Notes under the pieces: generated by a model | The model's input: the letters and a program-made list of their open reading frames with translations, nothing else | What the model was told of the DNA's origin: nothing | The model's database searches: none | Assembly (NCBI RefSeq): GCF_910592395.1 | Contig: NC_088324.1 | Coordinates: 10,938,953 to 11,002,952, forward strand | Direction: 5' to 3' | DNA from: Lineus longissimus | Lineage: Eukaryota; Nemertea; Pilidiophora; Heteronemertea; Lineidae | Length of the DNA: 64,000 nt | In this document: in pieces, positions 41,596 to 54,300 of the stretch | Layout: the number at the start of each line of letters is the position of its first letter | Position numbering within the stretch: the stretch's first letter is position 1 | Program-made: the position numbers and the translations under genes

Positions 41596-41727
41596 TTTTC
41601 GGCTGTATCCTGCTAGATCCCCATGCACTGAAAAAAGATATGGAATACATTAGGAATGAAAATGTTTAGGAATGAATGAACAAATCAGTATCAAGTCATC
41701 GATGTCCCTGGTCTTTCTTTCTCTTGA

Positions 41728-42109
41728 TAGTATCTCAGGATGAGACTGATATCTCTGGTGATGACTACAGTATCTCAGGATGAGACGTTGATGTCTCTGG
41801 TGGTGACTACAGTATCTCCAGGTTGAGACGTTGATGTCTCTGGTGGTGACTACAGTATCTCAGGATGAGACGTTGATATCTCTGGTAGAGGCTTCAGTAT
41901 CTCAGGATGAGACTGATATCTCTGGTGGGGACTTCAGTATCTCAGGATGAGACTGATATCTCTGGTGGGGACTTCAGTATCTCAGGATGAGACTGATATC
42001 TCTGGTGGGGACTTCAGTGTCTCAGGATGAGACTGATATCTCTGGTGGGGACTTCAGTATCTCAGGATGAGACTGATATCTCTGGTGGGGACTTCAGTGT
42101 CTCAAGTTC
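41728..42109 (-). repeat. Minisatellite, 40-43 bp period, about 9.5 copies
   Basis: A unit containing CAGTATCTCAGGATGAGACT and GATATCTCTGGTGGGGACTT starts at about 41728, 41768, 41810, 41853, 41895, 41935, 41975, 42015, 42055 and 42095. The first half has 42-43 bp units with an extra GTT (GAGACGTTGATGTCTC), and the second half has exact 40 bp units that are almost identical. It lies inside the inferred 5' UTR intron of laminin A, about 100 bp from the acceptor. Confidence 0.9.
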
Positions 42110-42633
42110 GGGGTGAGTTTAGAATACAATAGACCCAGCCATTATTTCTCTCTCTCCCTAGATATATAGGCCTATATGTATAAGAAAGGTCTAAAAGTAT
42201 AATATCACATCATTACTGCAATTACATAGCTGCAGTTCGTTTCAATTGCCACAGAATAGAGAGTTCAAATTTTACACAAACCCACCTGTCACACATTACC
42301 AGCAATAATTCCACTGAATTACTTTGTCTTATTTGACGAGAACAAATGATGAATCACAAATACACGACCACCACACGAATCAAAAGACCCTAATGTATCA
42401 AATCGAAATCAATATTCACCATTTCCCAAACGAGTTCTTAGATTTGAGCGTGTGAAACACAGGGTCCACGCAAGGTCCACGACTCAAGCACTGGGCGTCA
42501 CACATAGTAATCGCTTATCAAACTATCAAAAACAAGGGTGAAAAGACTCGAAAAAGAAACGTCAATAAATTGGGCATTCCTCCAACGAAATATACAATGA
42601 TTCATCAAGAAATTGGGTTTGAAAACTACTCAC

Positions 42634-42700
42634 CAGTTTGTTTTAGAGGTAGTCAATTTTGCTACCGGGTTGAGTAACAGCATGCGGCAACGGTGAATAA
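42634..42700 (-). other. Probable 5' noncoding exon of laminin A
   Basis: The minus strand has a strong GTGAGTAG donor at 42633 preceded by AACTG. The coding exon starts at an acceptor (TTTTTTCAG ending at 41628) with no good upstream in-frame ATG. Joining 42634 to 41627 gives a plausible 5' UTR. The exon's 5' limit (about 42700) is a guess. An ATG at 42683 would open a short upstream frame overlapping the main start. Confidence 0.5.
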
Positions 42701-44367
42701 ATTATGCAAATGCAAAGAGTTGGGAGAATTTACAATATGGTAATTTTCGTAATTTTGTCCAGTTCCAGTAAAGTGTGCTAGATGTCGCTGGTGAGGAAAT
42801 ATCTACGGTGGGCCAGCAGAAGGGAAAAAGTTGTCTATGGTAGCCGAAAAGGCCACTCCGGTTGGTCTCTGAATTGTATGCATCCCACGGACTAAAACTC
42901 TCTTTAGTTGAGGGACAGGCAAATGCGAGATTAATAGTTAGTGGGCAAACAATGAGAAGCACTGACACAACCAGATGGAACTGTTAGTGCTCAGCCACAG
43001 GATGTGGAGAGGACTGATGGGAGGGAAGAGGGCCCTCTCCGTGGTGAGAAGTGAAACCAATGACCATGGCTCGAAAGACCAACCATAGAGGACTGTTATC
43101 ACTCTTCGAGCATTTTATCACAGTCCCCTTGATTGTTATATGGTCTCTCTAGCCATGCCCCAGCCACTGATCTCCTGTGCTGGGACCAAAACATCAGAAG
43201 GTCAACTCCTGCAATCTTTCCAGAAAACATATTTTTTCCTTGAATCATATCGTGAAAATACTGGGCTTTACAGTAAACTTGCATCGTGATATTTCCTTCT
43301 CACTCAAACTAAAAACCATGAGAATATCTTTTATACTATCTGAATTTATTTACAAAGCTGCAAAATATTCTGTACAAGTTGAAGACAATTTATGAACATG
43401 ATGATCGAGAGATTTTTTTTTCTCAAGTCACTGTAAACCCCATCAAGTAGTCTCATAATCAAATACATGTACACACTGATTACAGGCATCAGAGGCAGCA
43501 CAGAGATCAAGGCTGGGTCCATTTATTAATAGATCTTGCTGTTAAAAGTGCATTTTCTAACGTCTCTAGTGAATACTGCTTGCTGTTTGTTAGTTCATGC
43601 ATGTGCAGTTTGCAACTCATCATGCCAAGAACACTTAAATGACTTACCATAATCCGGTTTTTGATTTGTAGTTTTCGTAAGAGTAGCACACACCAGTAAA
43701 TGATTAAATGCATCACATAACGCTATCCATAACTATGACAGAGGTGGCCATGGTTACAAGACAATCTTTGCCAAAAATGTACTTTACAGGATCAAGTGCC
43801 CTTCAAAGGCTAAAGCTCTGTCACATCGTTGACCATTCTGCCTACTAATCCATATATATATAAATACATAGACAACTCAGAACAGAATGTGAAATTTTTT
43901 AACTTTATAGTGCAACAAAAATATTACAACCAGTGCAGTGTTAGAGCAGACTCACTTTATAAAACCAACACCCCCTCCACATTGTCATAGTCCTTGCACC
44001 ATTTGATTATCTTTCATTCATGAGGAAAGTGTTTTCTTGTCTGATACTTTTAAAAGTCATATTTTCAGAGTTTCATGGACTTCAAATTCATTTTGAAGGG
44101 TTTTTGAGTCATCTAGGTACATTGTATCACTTTATCTTTAAAAATCGGTGGGCTAAGCACTTCCAAGGTCAATTTGCGAGCAAACATTGCTTATCATTGC
44201 ACCTCTTTTTGCCATTTGCAAAAATTTCTGGAAAAAATATGTCGTGAAAATAATCTGGCGGTTTACAGTATAATGAGTCTCAAATCATGTCTAAGACACA
44301 GTAGTCATAGTCTTATTTACACTCCTCATTGAAAGCAAGTCCAAGCAGATAACATGTTTTCAGTCTA
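42700..44367. other. Laminin A promoter side and PMPCA 3' flank
   Basis: No coding exon is recognised. The right part should contain the 3' UTR of PMPCA (minus strand), and the left part should contain the promoter of laminin A. No canonical TATA box or CpG-rich core could be singled out. Confidence 0.5.
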
Positions 44368-47300
44368 CTATCGAAATAACGAGAATCTGCGAGCATTGCG
44401 CCGGTCTCTGTTTATCATGCCTCGCTGTATTTCTTCATATTCTGGCAGGAACTGAAGACTTCCCAAAGCAGCCACGGCAGGTTTTGAATTCATCATACGC
44501 GCTGCTACACGCTGGATGTCCTCTTCTGTGATTTTACCTGAAATGACAGAGAAGAGCAATATTTTTACTGTACACCGGGTAAATTGCTCATTATTTAAAT
44601 TGCTCATTTATCTCATATCACAGACGGACATCCAGTTTGGTATCAATTCCTTAAACCCCTGGAATGAAACTTGTTGTGCCTTCCTCCCAAACCTACCTAT
44701 TTCATCATAATACCACTGCGGAGGTCTCCTGCAGCCATTGGCTAACACCTGTCTTGCTATGTCTTCAAATACCACCGGTCTAGACTCCAGGTTCATCAAT
44801 AACATCGACTGCAGTTGTGTTTTGGCACGGTTCAACTCATTCTACAAAGAAAGTCAAATAGAATGGAATCAACCAATTTGAGAACCAAACTAATGTCCGT
44901 AATAGAGAGGTTGATCTTAATAGTGAGGTGTCTGCTAAGAGAGGTTCCACTGTACATCAACTAATGACCAATTTGCAAGAATATGTCTTACCTCCGACAC
45001 ATAACTACATGTGTTTACCAATTCCTTCACTATGATGCTCGTTAGCTCCTTCATCTTTGTTGGATGTGCGCTGGCGTGGATGCAGAACAGACCACTGTCG
45101 GCATAAGCGTGGTTATAGGCTGTCGCATTGTACATCCAGTGGTGTCTGAAAAGTTTGGAGATAATGTCAAATCATTTATTTCCGTGATATGATGCTTAGC
45201 CAATGGCTCTGTCTTCATGACCTTATAAAAATTCCGAATGTGCTACTGGGATTTAAGACGCACCTCCAAGGCAGACTTAAAGCAGTGGCCCCTGGTTGAA
45301 TAACTGGCTCAACTTCCTCTACAAAATGTCAAGTCCGAGAACTTAAATTTGGAGAAATATTCAGAAATCATTCAAAAACTTACTTATTCAGAACATTTAA
45401 GTAAAGCCGTGTAAACATGCCTTTTCCAGGACCCCCTGCAGAGAAAGATCCCCCTCCTCCCATCATCATGTTGAGCACACAAAATGCAATGAAATCATCA
45501 TGTTTATGTGAGCTGCTCTCTAAACCAATCACAAGGTGCGCTAACTCAGGCATCGCCGTCGGACCAAGACTTACATTTGACAAGTCTTTTTCAACCTGAA
45601 ATGACAAAGACAGATTTATTTCATGCTTACAAATGTACATTATCAGATGGGGCGGTACAAAGTGTTTGAGACTTTACTTATTCAACGGCATATGACCTGG
45701 TGAAGGTTTTGTGACTTTACAACGTGGAAGCTGATACTGGCAGAGAGAATATGCCTGAATATTATGTCAGCTTTTGTTGGAGGATGATACTGGCCATCCA
45801 ATTCTAGACAAAATAGGACAGAAATATTGTCTTTCAAAAAACCACAACAACAAAGAGAAAGCTGATCTCACCTTCACTAGTCCACCAGTATACTGCGACA
45901 AAGATTCGTCAAGGTGTTTGGATGCATCAATAATGCCAGATTCCTCCATCCAAATCGGCTTCTTTTTACCAAAATATTCCTCGGCCATCTGCACAAGTTC
46001 GTTATGCTCAACGCCGACTCCAGCCAGCACCATACGTGACGGATCATGACAATTCTTTAGATATGTCATTATGATATTTCTGTTGATTAAAGGCAGTGAC
46101 TCCTCTGAGCAGATTTTTGGGAGCCCTAATGTGTTGTTACGATAACCAGCCTGAAATGCAAAATTGATATCATAATTTCATGTTAATGTGAGGCCGTGGA
46201 GTACTACCGGTATAACGCCAGGTCTTAGGGTCGAGTGTCAACCAAAATCATTGGATTCCATGAATGCAATAGAAAAATCTCCACTGATCGTACCTCGTGT
46301 ATAATCTCCATCAATAGAGGTTCAGGGTCTGGCCTCATATTCAATGCCTCAAGTTCAAAACTTATAGCAGCAGCACCTTCTCGAATCTGAAAGAATACAA
46401 AAATTAGTTAAAAATTTCAGAAGCTATATCTCAGTTTTGTCTAATCCTATCACAAAATCTTGAATGTAAACAGGAGCTAAGACTTTCTTCTCCATCATAA
46501 AAACAGAGCTTTTATGCTTGGGATGCAGATCTGGACGTCCACAGTAATTACCTCTTCCTCAGTAAGCTTGGGTCGTAGCACAACTTCTGACAAGAGATTT
46601 ACCACAGAACTCAGACCTTTCCTTGCAGCAGACACAGCATAGATCAATGTATCACTGGAAGAGAAGTAAATTACAATTCAACCATTCTTGTCTTACAACT
46701 ATAAAACGTAGCAATTTTGCGATGCTATTCAAGTTATTGAGAAAGATTTGAAGTGTTCTGTACGAAGATTTTCTTCATCATGTATCAGTTGTGAAGGCAC
46801 TAGCTGCCAAAAATATACTTTCAAGGTAGACAGAGTCACCTTTCATGAGGTGGTCCTTACCGAGATCCCTGACAATCACAGATTCCACCATGACGTTCTA
46901 ACTCTTGAAGAATCATATCACGACTGGCAAATTCTGTCGTTGACTGAAAAATGACATAAGATGACTTTCTCAAATAATCACTGAAAAGAGTGGACCAGCT
47001 GCCGTATTTCAGCATCAGGATCACTGCTGTTTTGTCTAAGTCAGTAAGTGTCCTTGAGCAAGACACTCAAACCTTATTTGCTTCATCCTTTGAGTGAGAT
47101 GTAAAATCGAGGTTCTTTGTATCAAGCCAAGTCAAAGGTCGGAGCGATATACATGTAGGCTTGGTGGACTGATAACACCAAACAGTTACTTACAGAAAAT
47201 GCCAACTTTTCCAAGAAGTGCTGGATACCACTTGGGAAGGGCGATTCATATCTTGGGCCAGAGTCAATGGCAACTGAAAGAGAATGAAGATCAATATAGT

Positions 47301-48267
47301 AATACATGTAGAGGATTATACTCCAGCTTAGGTACTGGTGTGAGTTGTTAATAAAGGTGATGACAGGTGTTCATTGGTGGCACTGGTAGCTGACACACAG
47401 AGGTTATTAATCAAAGAAGTCCGACTTCTTAATTCTTCTTCCTTAGACCTATCTTACAAACTTACTTCCAACGGTACAAAATTCTCCAAATTTATTTTCC
47501 GAGGCCACCTTCAGTCCATTGTCTAACGTGGTCACATTGGTATCGTATGTGTGTGTATTGATCATGGCATGTTTCGCCTGGGGAAAATTAGGCAACGGCT
47601 GTGACAGGGGTATGCTGGTGATGTCTTTAACTGGGCCACCTCCATTTTGGCTAGAGCAGAACGAACGCACAAATCTGGAAAGAAAAAAGATGTCAAGAAT
47701 TTTACTTAGAAACTCTTCAGAAAGTCATGCCAATTCCTACTTAGTCTTGGCCTAGAGTTGAAAACTAGTAGCTAGCTGACAATGGCATGGATTCATTTCA
47801 TCCATTTGTTAGTATAGTATACTATAGTTATCACTATCAGTATAAGTTATATAGTATAGCCCAGACTACTAGTAGCCCAAGTAGGCTACACACCAGCAAG
47901 TTGCACCAACGGCAACGCCGACAGTCCAATGCAGCTAGACAGGAGAGTTGACAACACCCCAGGCTTCATCATTTTATTCAATTCACTGCATGATGTAACA
48001 TGGTCATATTATGGGTCATGCATGCATGTACTGATCATGTACGTACAAATGTACATGCTGAATAGGTCTGATTCGAAGGGCACCACTTAAACAGACATTT
48101 TAATCAGAAGAATACAACTGATTACGTTGAAACTTCGTCTGTATTTGGCCTACAATATTTACTCAACACCCATGATAAATAATCTTCAAAATATTGAAGT
48201 ACCTCGGAGAATTTGAGCTTTTTCTCGGATATTTTCGAGCCACAAAACACGCAATGCGGGTCGCCAT
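44368..48267 (-). CDS. PMPCA: Mitochondrial processing peptidase subunit alpha, complete
   Basis: With the catalytic beta subunit, this M16-family protein forms the matrix peptidase that removes presequences from imported mitochondrial proteins. Coding exons (right to left) are 48267-48203, 47674-47466, 47273-47194, 46943-46861, 46654-46552, 46386-46294, 46150-45872, 45595-45384, 45145-44992, 44841-44697 and 44537-44368, all in phase, giving 530 residues (human 525). Diagnostic blocks are [31 protein letters not shown] (the degenerate, non-catalytic remnant of HxxEH typical of alpha), [18 protein letters not shown], the substrate-binding glycine-rich loop [19 protein letters not shown], and C-terminal RFSLFR. 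The N-terminus [18 protein letters not shown] is Arg/Lys-rich without acids, as expected of its own presequence. Exon 1 joins AG|A to give SPRFVRSF. Confidence 0.97.
44893..44954. repeat. Fragment of TACAGTGGAACC-type MITE in a PMPCA intron
   Basis: The end reads GTCTGCTAAGAGAGGTTCCA followed by CTGTA, identical in pattern to the right end of the element at about 48655-48847. Only about 60 bp remain. It ends 38 bases from PMPCA exon 45145-44992. Confidence 0.5.
47030..47140 (+). repeat. SINE body fragment
   Basis: The stretch contains CCTTGAGCAAGACACTCAAA and GTGAGATGTAAAATCGAGGT, which parallel CTTGGGCAAAGCG and ATAAGATGTAAAACTGAGAT in the copy near 56600. It lies in a PMPCA intron. The tRNA-like head is missing or too diverged to see. 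Confidence 0.35.
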
Positions 48268-48271
48268 CTTG
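48260..48271 (-). promoter_or_regulatory. PMPCA: TISU-like start context of PMPCA
   Basis: On the minus strand the start codon sits in CAAGATGGCGAC, which matches 11 of the 12 positions of the TISU consensus (SAASATGGCGGC). TISU elements both help transcription and direct initiation on very short 5' leaders, and are common in vertebrate mitochondrial-protein genes. This supports the chosen start and a short 5' UTR. Confidence 0.55.
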
Positions 48272-48654
48272 AATATTGCCACCAAGCGGAGAAATGTGAA
48301 ACCGAAATCTCAAATCTCAATTCTCCTAACCAGCACTTGACCCACTTGACCAATCAGGGGATTTGCCCGTAAGTGGCATTGTAATTTTTGACACATGCTA
48401 AGAGCCTTTAATAGCCACTGAACTTGAAAGCTTTGGGGAACAATAAATCTATTGTATTCTTCTATTGAGGTAAGTAGATCAAATCCAACTCTTATTTAGC
48501 TTCCCCAGCTTCCCTTTTTTGAAGATTGTCCCGATTTTAAATGAAGCATAACTGATAATAATTTAAAAAGGTCTACAATACAAGCATGGGTGTGGTTCAT
48601 GGAAAATGTGGATTTTAAAAGTACATTGAATCACTTGGCATGAAGAAAGAGTTT

Positions 48655-48847
48655 TTAGAGTACCATGGACTCTCTATTAGGGACCCCATGTGCTCTTTTT
48701 GGACTGCGAATTGCTGTCCTTATAGAAAGGTGTCCTGATTACAGAGGTCAAATTGAACGAAAATGACCAATTTGGGATAAAAAATCTGTCCTCAACAGAG
48801 AGGGTGTCCTGCTTAGAGAGGTGTCTGCTAAGAGAGGTTCCACTGTT
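48655..48847. repeat. TACAGTGGAACC-family MITE, copy 1
   Basis: The right end is GCTAAGAGAGGTTCCACTGT, whose reverse complement resembles the left end CCATGGACTCTCTATTAGGG. The interior has several GTCCT...AGAGAGG units. A neighbouring copy begins about 95 bp to the right. The ends fit pogo/Tc1-mariner-like non-autonomous elements (CAGTrGAACC), an inference from the termini only. Confidence 0.5.
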
Positions 48848-48941
48848 AAGTTGTCACATCTCTGGTTTCCTCCTGCATTTTATTTGAATGGGGTCATACT
48901 TTTATAGGACACCAACTGGAACACATATTTTCAAATACATG

Positions 48942-49121
48942 TACAGTATAACATCTCTAAGCTGACACCTCTTTATTAAGGACACCCTCTCTATTAAGGA
49001 CACTAGTTTTGGTCTAAAATTGAGTGTTTCCATTCAGTTTGACCTCTTATCTGGACACCTCTCTGTCACCGACAGCACTTGTCAGTCCCGAGGGTGTCCT
49101 TAATAGAGAGGTTCTACTGTA
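48942..49121. repeat. TACAGTGGAACC-family MITE, copy 2
   Basis: The element starts TACAGTATAACATCTCTAAG and ends with AATAGAGAGGTTCTACTGTA, giving imperfect terminal inverted repeats with TA at both edges and a length of 180 bp. It has no reading frame. It lies in the upstream region of laminin B. Confidence 0.6.
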
Positions 49122-49518
49122 TAACTGTCAAATGAACAAAATGTATACTTCATTTCAGATTTACTCCAATTTGGGTGGCACAGCCGGACTGCTTAGCCCT
49201 AAATGCCCTGCCTGTTTGAATGCTGTATAGCTGTAGAAAACATATATCGCTTCGGACTCAGCTGTGAAAAACAGAACATTTCAGTTTCGTACGCCACGGG
49301 TCTAACATTGTATTCCCTCACATTACAGATTTAAAGGGACGCAACACATTTCCAAGAAGTGGAAGGCTAATGTATAGTAGCCATCATAGTAGCATACATG
49401 ATCTATAGACCTTGAATTAGTTGTGACCTCTTCACTCAGGAAAGAGCTCAGGTATTTTTCAAAAACAGCTGAACTGAATATACTCAGGGAACAGACTTAC
49501 AGGAGATAATCATTCAAA

Positions 49519-51368
49519 ATGACTTCTAATTTAATCTATGCGACAATTTTGCTGTTGGTGTCATCGACAACTGTGGTTTTCGGACAGTCATCGGAATGTG
49601 AGGAATTGCTACCCGATGGAAGTACTGCGTATCATGCCTGCTTCAGCGAGCCACTGTCCCTGATTTCCAGTGCCAGAGGTTTTTATAACTTGTCCGTGGA
49701 GCCAGAGAATTCCACATGTGGGGATCCCTCATTGTTATACTGTACTCTGGTAAGTCTCATTATTTTCTGTGACTTTGAAATAGATGGTTGTACTTTGCCT
49801 TTAAGTCCAAAATCTTGGTTTTTGTTCATTCTATGCTGTCTCAATTAAATATTTTCTTAATTTGGAGATAACATTGAAAGGGTTAATTCTGGTTTTAAAA
49901 TATATTGCTCAGATTTCTGATGACCACATGGCAAAGTACCAATTTTGCCTCGATCCCACACAAATTCTTATATTCTTGTCTTATCATCCTATAAGTACAT
50001 AAGCAAGGAATGTTTGACAATGTTTTAAATAAGATAAAATTTGCAAATAATATGACATAAGACTAGGATAGCAAAAACAAGATATTTCATTGGCTGCGTA
50101 GGTGTCTCAATCAGGTTGTATAATGTAATGTAATCCTGAGATGTTTAAAGGTATAGTCCACCCGTTGATTTGTTAAATGAATTTGTCTCGAGCTAACAAC
50201 TATAGTTAATCCAGGTTCCAGGTTTCAAAGATGTTGAAGGGGGAGGGGATGCTTGAGGAAAAAAAACATAATGTATAAAGATGAAATCTTTATTCTGAAA
50301 TTATACTTATGCCCGCCTCTTAGACCCAACCCTGTTATTGAGTCCAATGACCCATTTTTGCAGGTTTGCTCTGGAGCAAAGTAATCAAACTATTCAGCCA
50401 GCATCTCCCCTCCATCAATATTGCATGTTTTTGCATTATTTGTGTAGTTTTACATAGCAAACCCACTATTGGAGACTGTGGTATATATAATTTGCATTCC
50501 TGATCAATACATGAGTACTTGTACCCTTCAATATAGAAGATTGAGAGGTATTTTGATTGGAAATAGCCAGCTAGTCTGGGTCTGTCACATGCTCCTACCA
50601 TTGGGCTTAATGCCAGACTCACACAATTGGTTTATCATTAAAAAAGATACTCTGAGCAGATTCTGTAAAATATAATCCCTCAATATTTCTTCAATAATCA
50701 TTTCAACGTCATGTTTTATTTCAGACAGTACCTAAAGAATGCAAGTACTGTGATTCAAACAGCACCACAGACAGCCATCCTCCGGCAAACATAGTGGACC
50801 AGTCAGGATCAGCCACCTGGTGGCAAAGTATAACATGGCCAAAACCGTCATTCCCAAACGCGCCAGAAATCACCATAACATTATCGTTCGGAAAAACTTA
50901 CGAATTAACGGACGATTTAGGAATCTTATTCAAATCGGGTAGGCCCCAAAATATGATTTTGGAAAAGTCGACAGATAATGGCGCCACCTGGTCTGTGCTG
51001 CAGTACTATGCTCGAGACTGTACTCAATATTACAACATCGGTGCAGGGTTGGAAACCGACATCACCATGGCAAATCCCGCTAAGGTCATTTGTTCGGAAA
51101 GTTACAGTGGCCAGCTGCCACGCTCTGGTGGGACAGTGACGTTTTCCGTCACCGAGTCGCGCTATAAACTTTTCCTTGGACCAGCGTATTCTGATTATCA
51201 AAGTCTGTTTTCGGCATTTGAGAATACGCAGTTGGATGAATATATGACGTTTACTGATCTTCGTATTAAGTTGCTGTACCCGGCCACCGACGGGAAGGAG
51301 GTCTTTGGATCTTACATAGACTTTCTCCATTACTATTACGCCATTTCTAACATTGGAGTCACAGTCAG
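49519..51368 (+). CDS. Laminin B exons 1-2: signal peptide and LN domain
   Basis: MTSNLIYATILLLVSSTTVV is a clear signal peptide, with cleavage expected before QSSEC. The LN domain shows ENSTCGDPSLLYC, ATWWQSITW (canonical WWQS), FKSGRPQNMILEKSTDNGAT, VLQYYARDC, ICSESYSGQLP and HYYYAISNIGVTVRC. The last is like gamma1 SYYYAISDFAVGGRC. The exon 1 to 2 junction is phase 0 (CTL|TVP) and the exon 2 end is phase 2 inside the Arg before the first LE cysteine. Confidence 0.93.
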
Positions 51369-54300
51369 GTGAGGTTTTCACTTTTAGATGCATCAAATGT
51401 TAATTTTTCATCTGCCTGGGTTTGAATTGAAACTGAAATATATCAGACTGGGTCCAACTGACACATCATTTATACAAAAAGGGAAAAAATCATGACGGAA
51501 GTAATAAACCTGCTAACCCTTTAATATATCGAAATGAAAGTTTCCTACTGCAACTTCAACCCATGAAAGGACTAGTGGTATAATATTCACTTTGCTTCAT
51601 CTTACCTTACAATAAGTAAGCCAACCTGACCATGATATGAGTCTGGGGTGAAGACCTTCTTTGTAGAAAGGCATTGTATTTTCCAAATATTTTAATGAAC
51701 ATTTTTTATGAAAAATTAAAACATTTCAGATGTGGCTGCCATCTTCATGCCAAATTTTGCACATACCAAGGTTCGGTCCCTCATTGCGAGTGCCAGCATC
51801 ACACTGAGGGTCAGAACTGTGAACGATGTCAACCCCTGTTCAACGATGCCCCCTGGCAACAGGGGTCATATCTACCATATCCATCAGGAACTGCCAATGA
51901 GTGCAAGAGTAAGTATGGCATACCATACCATTTGGTCTTTCTTGGTATAAAAAACTGTCCTGGTACTGGGGATGCAGATTTCTTGATAGCATACTGTGCA
52001 GATGCGATTAAACCTGTCGAGGGGCTAGCATAGAAAAGACTAATCTTACAGGTAATAGGCCTACATCAAACAGATGTGACTCAACTGGCTTAACAGTATC
52101 GACACAGTATATCCACCCTCTCACACATGTAACAAATCTTTGCAACGCCTGTGGACCAAAATCATGTACTCATTTAAAATTAATATTTCATGGCCTAATA
52201 GTATGCCATGATTAATATAGGTGTAGGCTATATTCTTGGTTGTTTTTAGTTCCTTCTGTAACTACCATCCAATGGGTATCAATTATTAATATGGGGCTTT
52301 ATTACACCTTCTCATTTGTATAAAGTATTGTACGGTAAAGTTAATCCTCCAATAGTTCTTTGCTTTGCCTCTAGGTGGCACCAGTGATTTTCCAGCTGCT
52401 GAAACCTGTTGTAAAGACACAAGGCTTGATCTAATTAAAGAGTTGATAATGTTTCAAAAATGCTAATCGATGGCCTCCATCAGAGGGTTTTCACTGCCAG
52501 TGCTGAAAAAACTGCAATTGGTAATGAAAATGTCATTAGCATCATTTTTATTATGATACTTCCGTTTCCCAGCTTGATTCTCATACTTTTGCCTTTCATT
52601 TACCCTCAGAATGCAATTGTAACGATCACGCCGATAGCTGTACCTACAACGCGACCCTCGGCCATGGCCAGTGTAACGACTGTTACCACAATACCAGGGG
52701 TCTCCACTGTGAGCTGTGCTCTCATGCGTTTTACCCTAATGAGACGCTGGCATTGAACAATCCCAATCATTGCTCAGGTAAGAATTTGACGAAGCACGAA
52801 TGACCAAAGCAGTCCAGAAGGGCGCGGACATCCATTACCCGTATCATTTTATCCCTGTTGCAGCAGGGTAGCCCAAGGAATTGAAAAAGATGAATCCATA
52901 TACAGTGGAACCCCGGTAACACAACCACTCATGGGACTGAGGTTGAATGGTCGCGTTACCGGGTTGGTCGCCGACTGGGGTTCCACTGTACAAATAAAGT
53001 ATAAGCAAATTTTCAGATCATTAGATGACCCTTGTTAACATTTTTTGCAGAGTGCGACTGCGAAATGCTGGGCGTGGTCAATAGCAACCCAAGATGTCTT
53101 CAAAGTGCAACTTCAGTCAAACCAATTGGTCAGTGCTATTGTAAAGACCATGTGATTGGACGACGCTGCGACGACTGCGAAGATGAATATTATGGGCTGT
53201 ACATGACGGAAATTCAACCAGGAGTTTGTCAGGGTGGGTTGAAATTCAGGATCAGAATCCTTCAGCACTGAACCACCATGCAAGTAAGAGATTCAGATCT
53301 GCGATTATGAATGCTGTTATGTGCAACTAAAATCTCTCATCTTCAGGTAAAATTAGGCTTTGATATTGATTACTGGACGCATCCCTGGTGACCTGACCAC
53401 AGTATAGATGGAACTGTTCTTCCTGTTGTTCTTCTTTAAGCTAGCGACTAGAGCTGTTTCCAAAGCACTTGTAGCTGCCCCTTAACATCCCCAGAAGTCC
53501 TGGGATGACAAATCGCTTTGACCAAGGACCTGTCCATGAAAAGCACTTCATAAAAACTTGAACTTTACCACTCGCTGATGACCTGTATTGCAATGAATAG
53601 TTATTTTGACAATATGATTAAGAGATGCTGTGTATATTTTGCAGGATGTGGTTGTGATACCGATGGCACCCTCAATCAAACTAATGTTTGCGACAAGACC
53701 TCGGGAGCTTGTCAATGTAAGGTGACAACCACTGGCCGCATCTGTGGAGAATGCAAGGACGCTTATTATGGCTTCCCCAAGTACACGCCTGATGAGGTAG
53801 GAATGTAATGACCTGACCTGAGTGTCAGCTCTGCTACACAATATGCACATCTCAATGAGTGTTTTGTGTGCCCTCAGCTTTCCCTAAAGTGTTAATTGTA
53901 CTCAAATTTGATGAGTATATTTATCAACAACAACATAGTCATTTTTATCATTGAGCATGTCAAATAAAAATCTATAAATTCTTTTATCAAATCATAGGAT
54001 TACCGATAACCTGTTGGAGAGTCGACTTCTCTCAAGACATAAACTCGGTAAACATTTCTCTACTATGGATGCACTGGTGATTGAATCAATTTACAGTGAA
54101 GTGGAGCATCAGATGGACCGTGGTGGACACCTGTTGCCTGTTCCCATGGTAACTAACAATGGAGTCAGCATGCTGGACTTTGAATTGTCAGGCCATTGAA
54201 TGTGAATTCCAAACTGATCAATAAGTGGGTTGTGTTTGCAAAGACATTATTTCTCCTCATATCTGTTAAGAGGCTGGACAGTCAGCCTAGGTGTGCCATG

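Larger units (their letters stand above)
48268..49518. other. Shared upstream region of PMPCA (-) and laminin B (+)
   Basis: This 1.25 kb lies between two divergent start codons. It contains two MITE-like copies (48655-48847 and 48942-49121), which leaves about 390 bp next to each gene for promoter function. A possible acceptor (CTTACAG, 49497-49503) just upstream of ATG 49519 suggests a noncoding first exon for laminin B. No other gene is seen. Confidence 0.6.

Noticed and set aside
41595-41628. GTG at 41628 as start of laminin A.
   Set aside because: Nuclear genes start with ATG, and a splice acceptor lies at this point. The first in-frame ATG is 41595.
43099-44247. Several 60-75 codon frames between laminin A and PMPCA.
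   Set aside because: They lie in probable PMPCA 3' UTR or promoter DNA, match nothing and have no splice support.
47905-47970. Alternative PMPCA first exon starting with two ATG codons and a hydrophobic peptide.
   Set aside because: It leaves the wrong phase for exon 47674-47466 and lacks a basic presequence. The exon at 48267-48203 has the right phase, a basic presequence and a TISU start.
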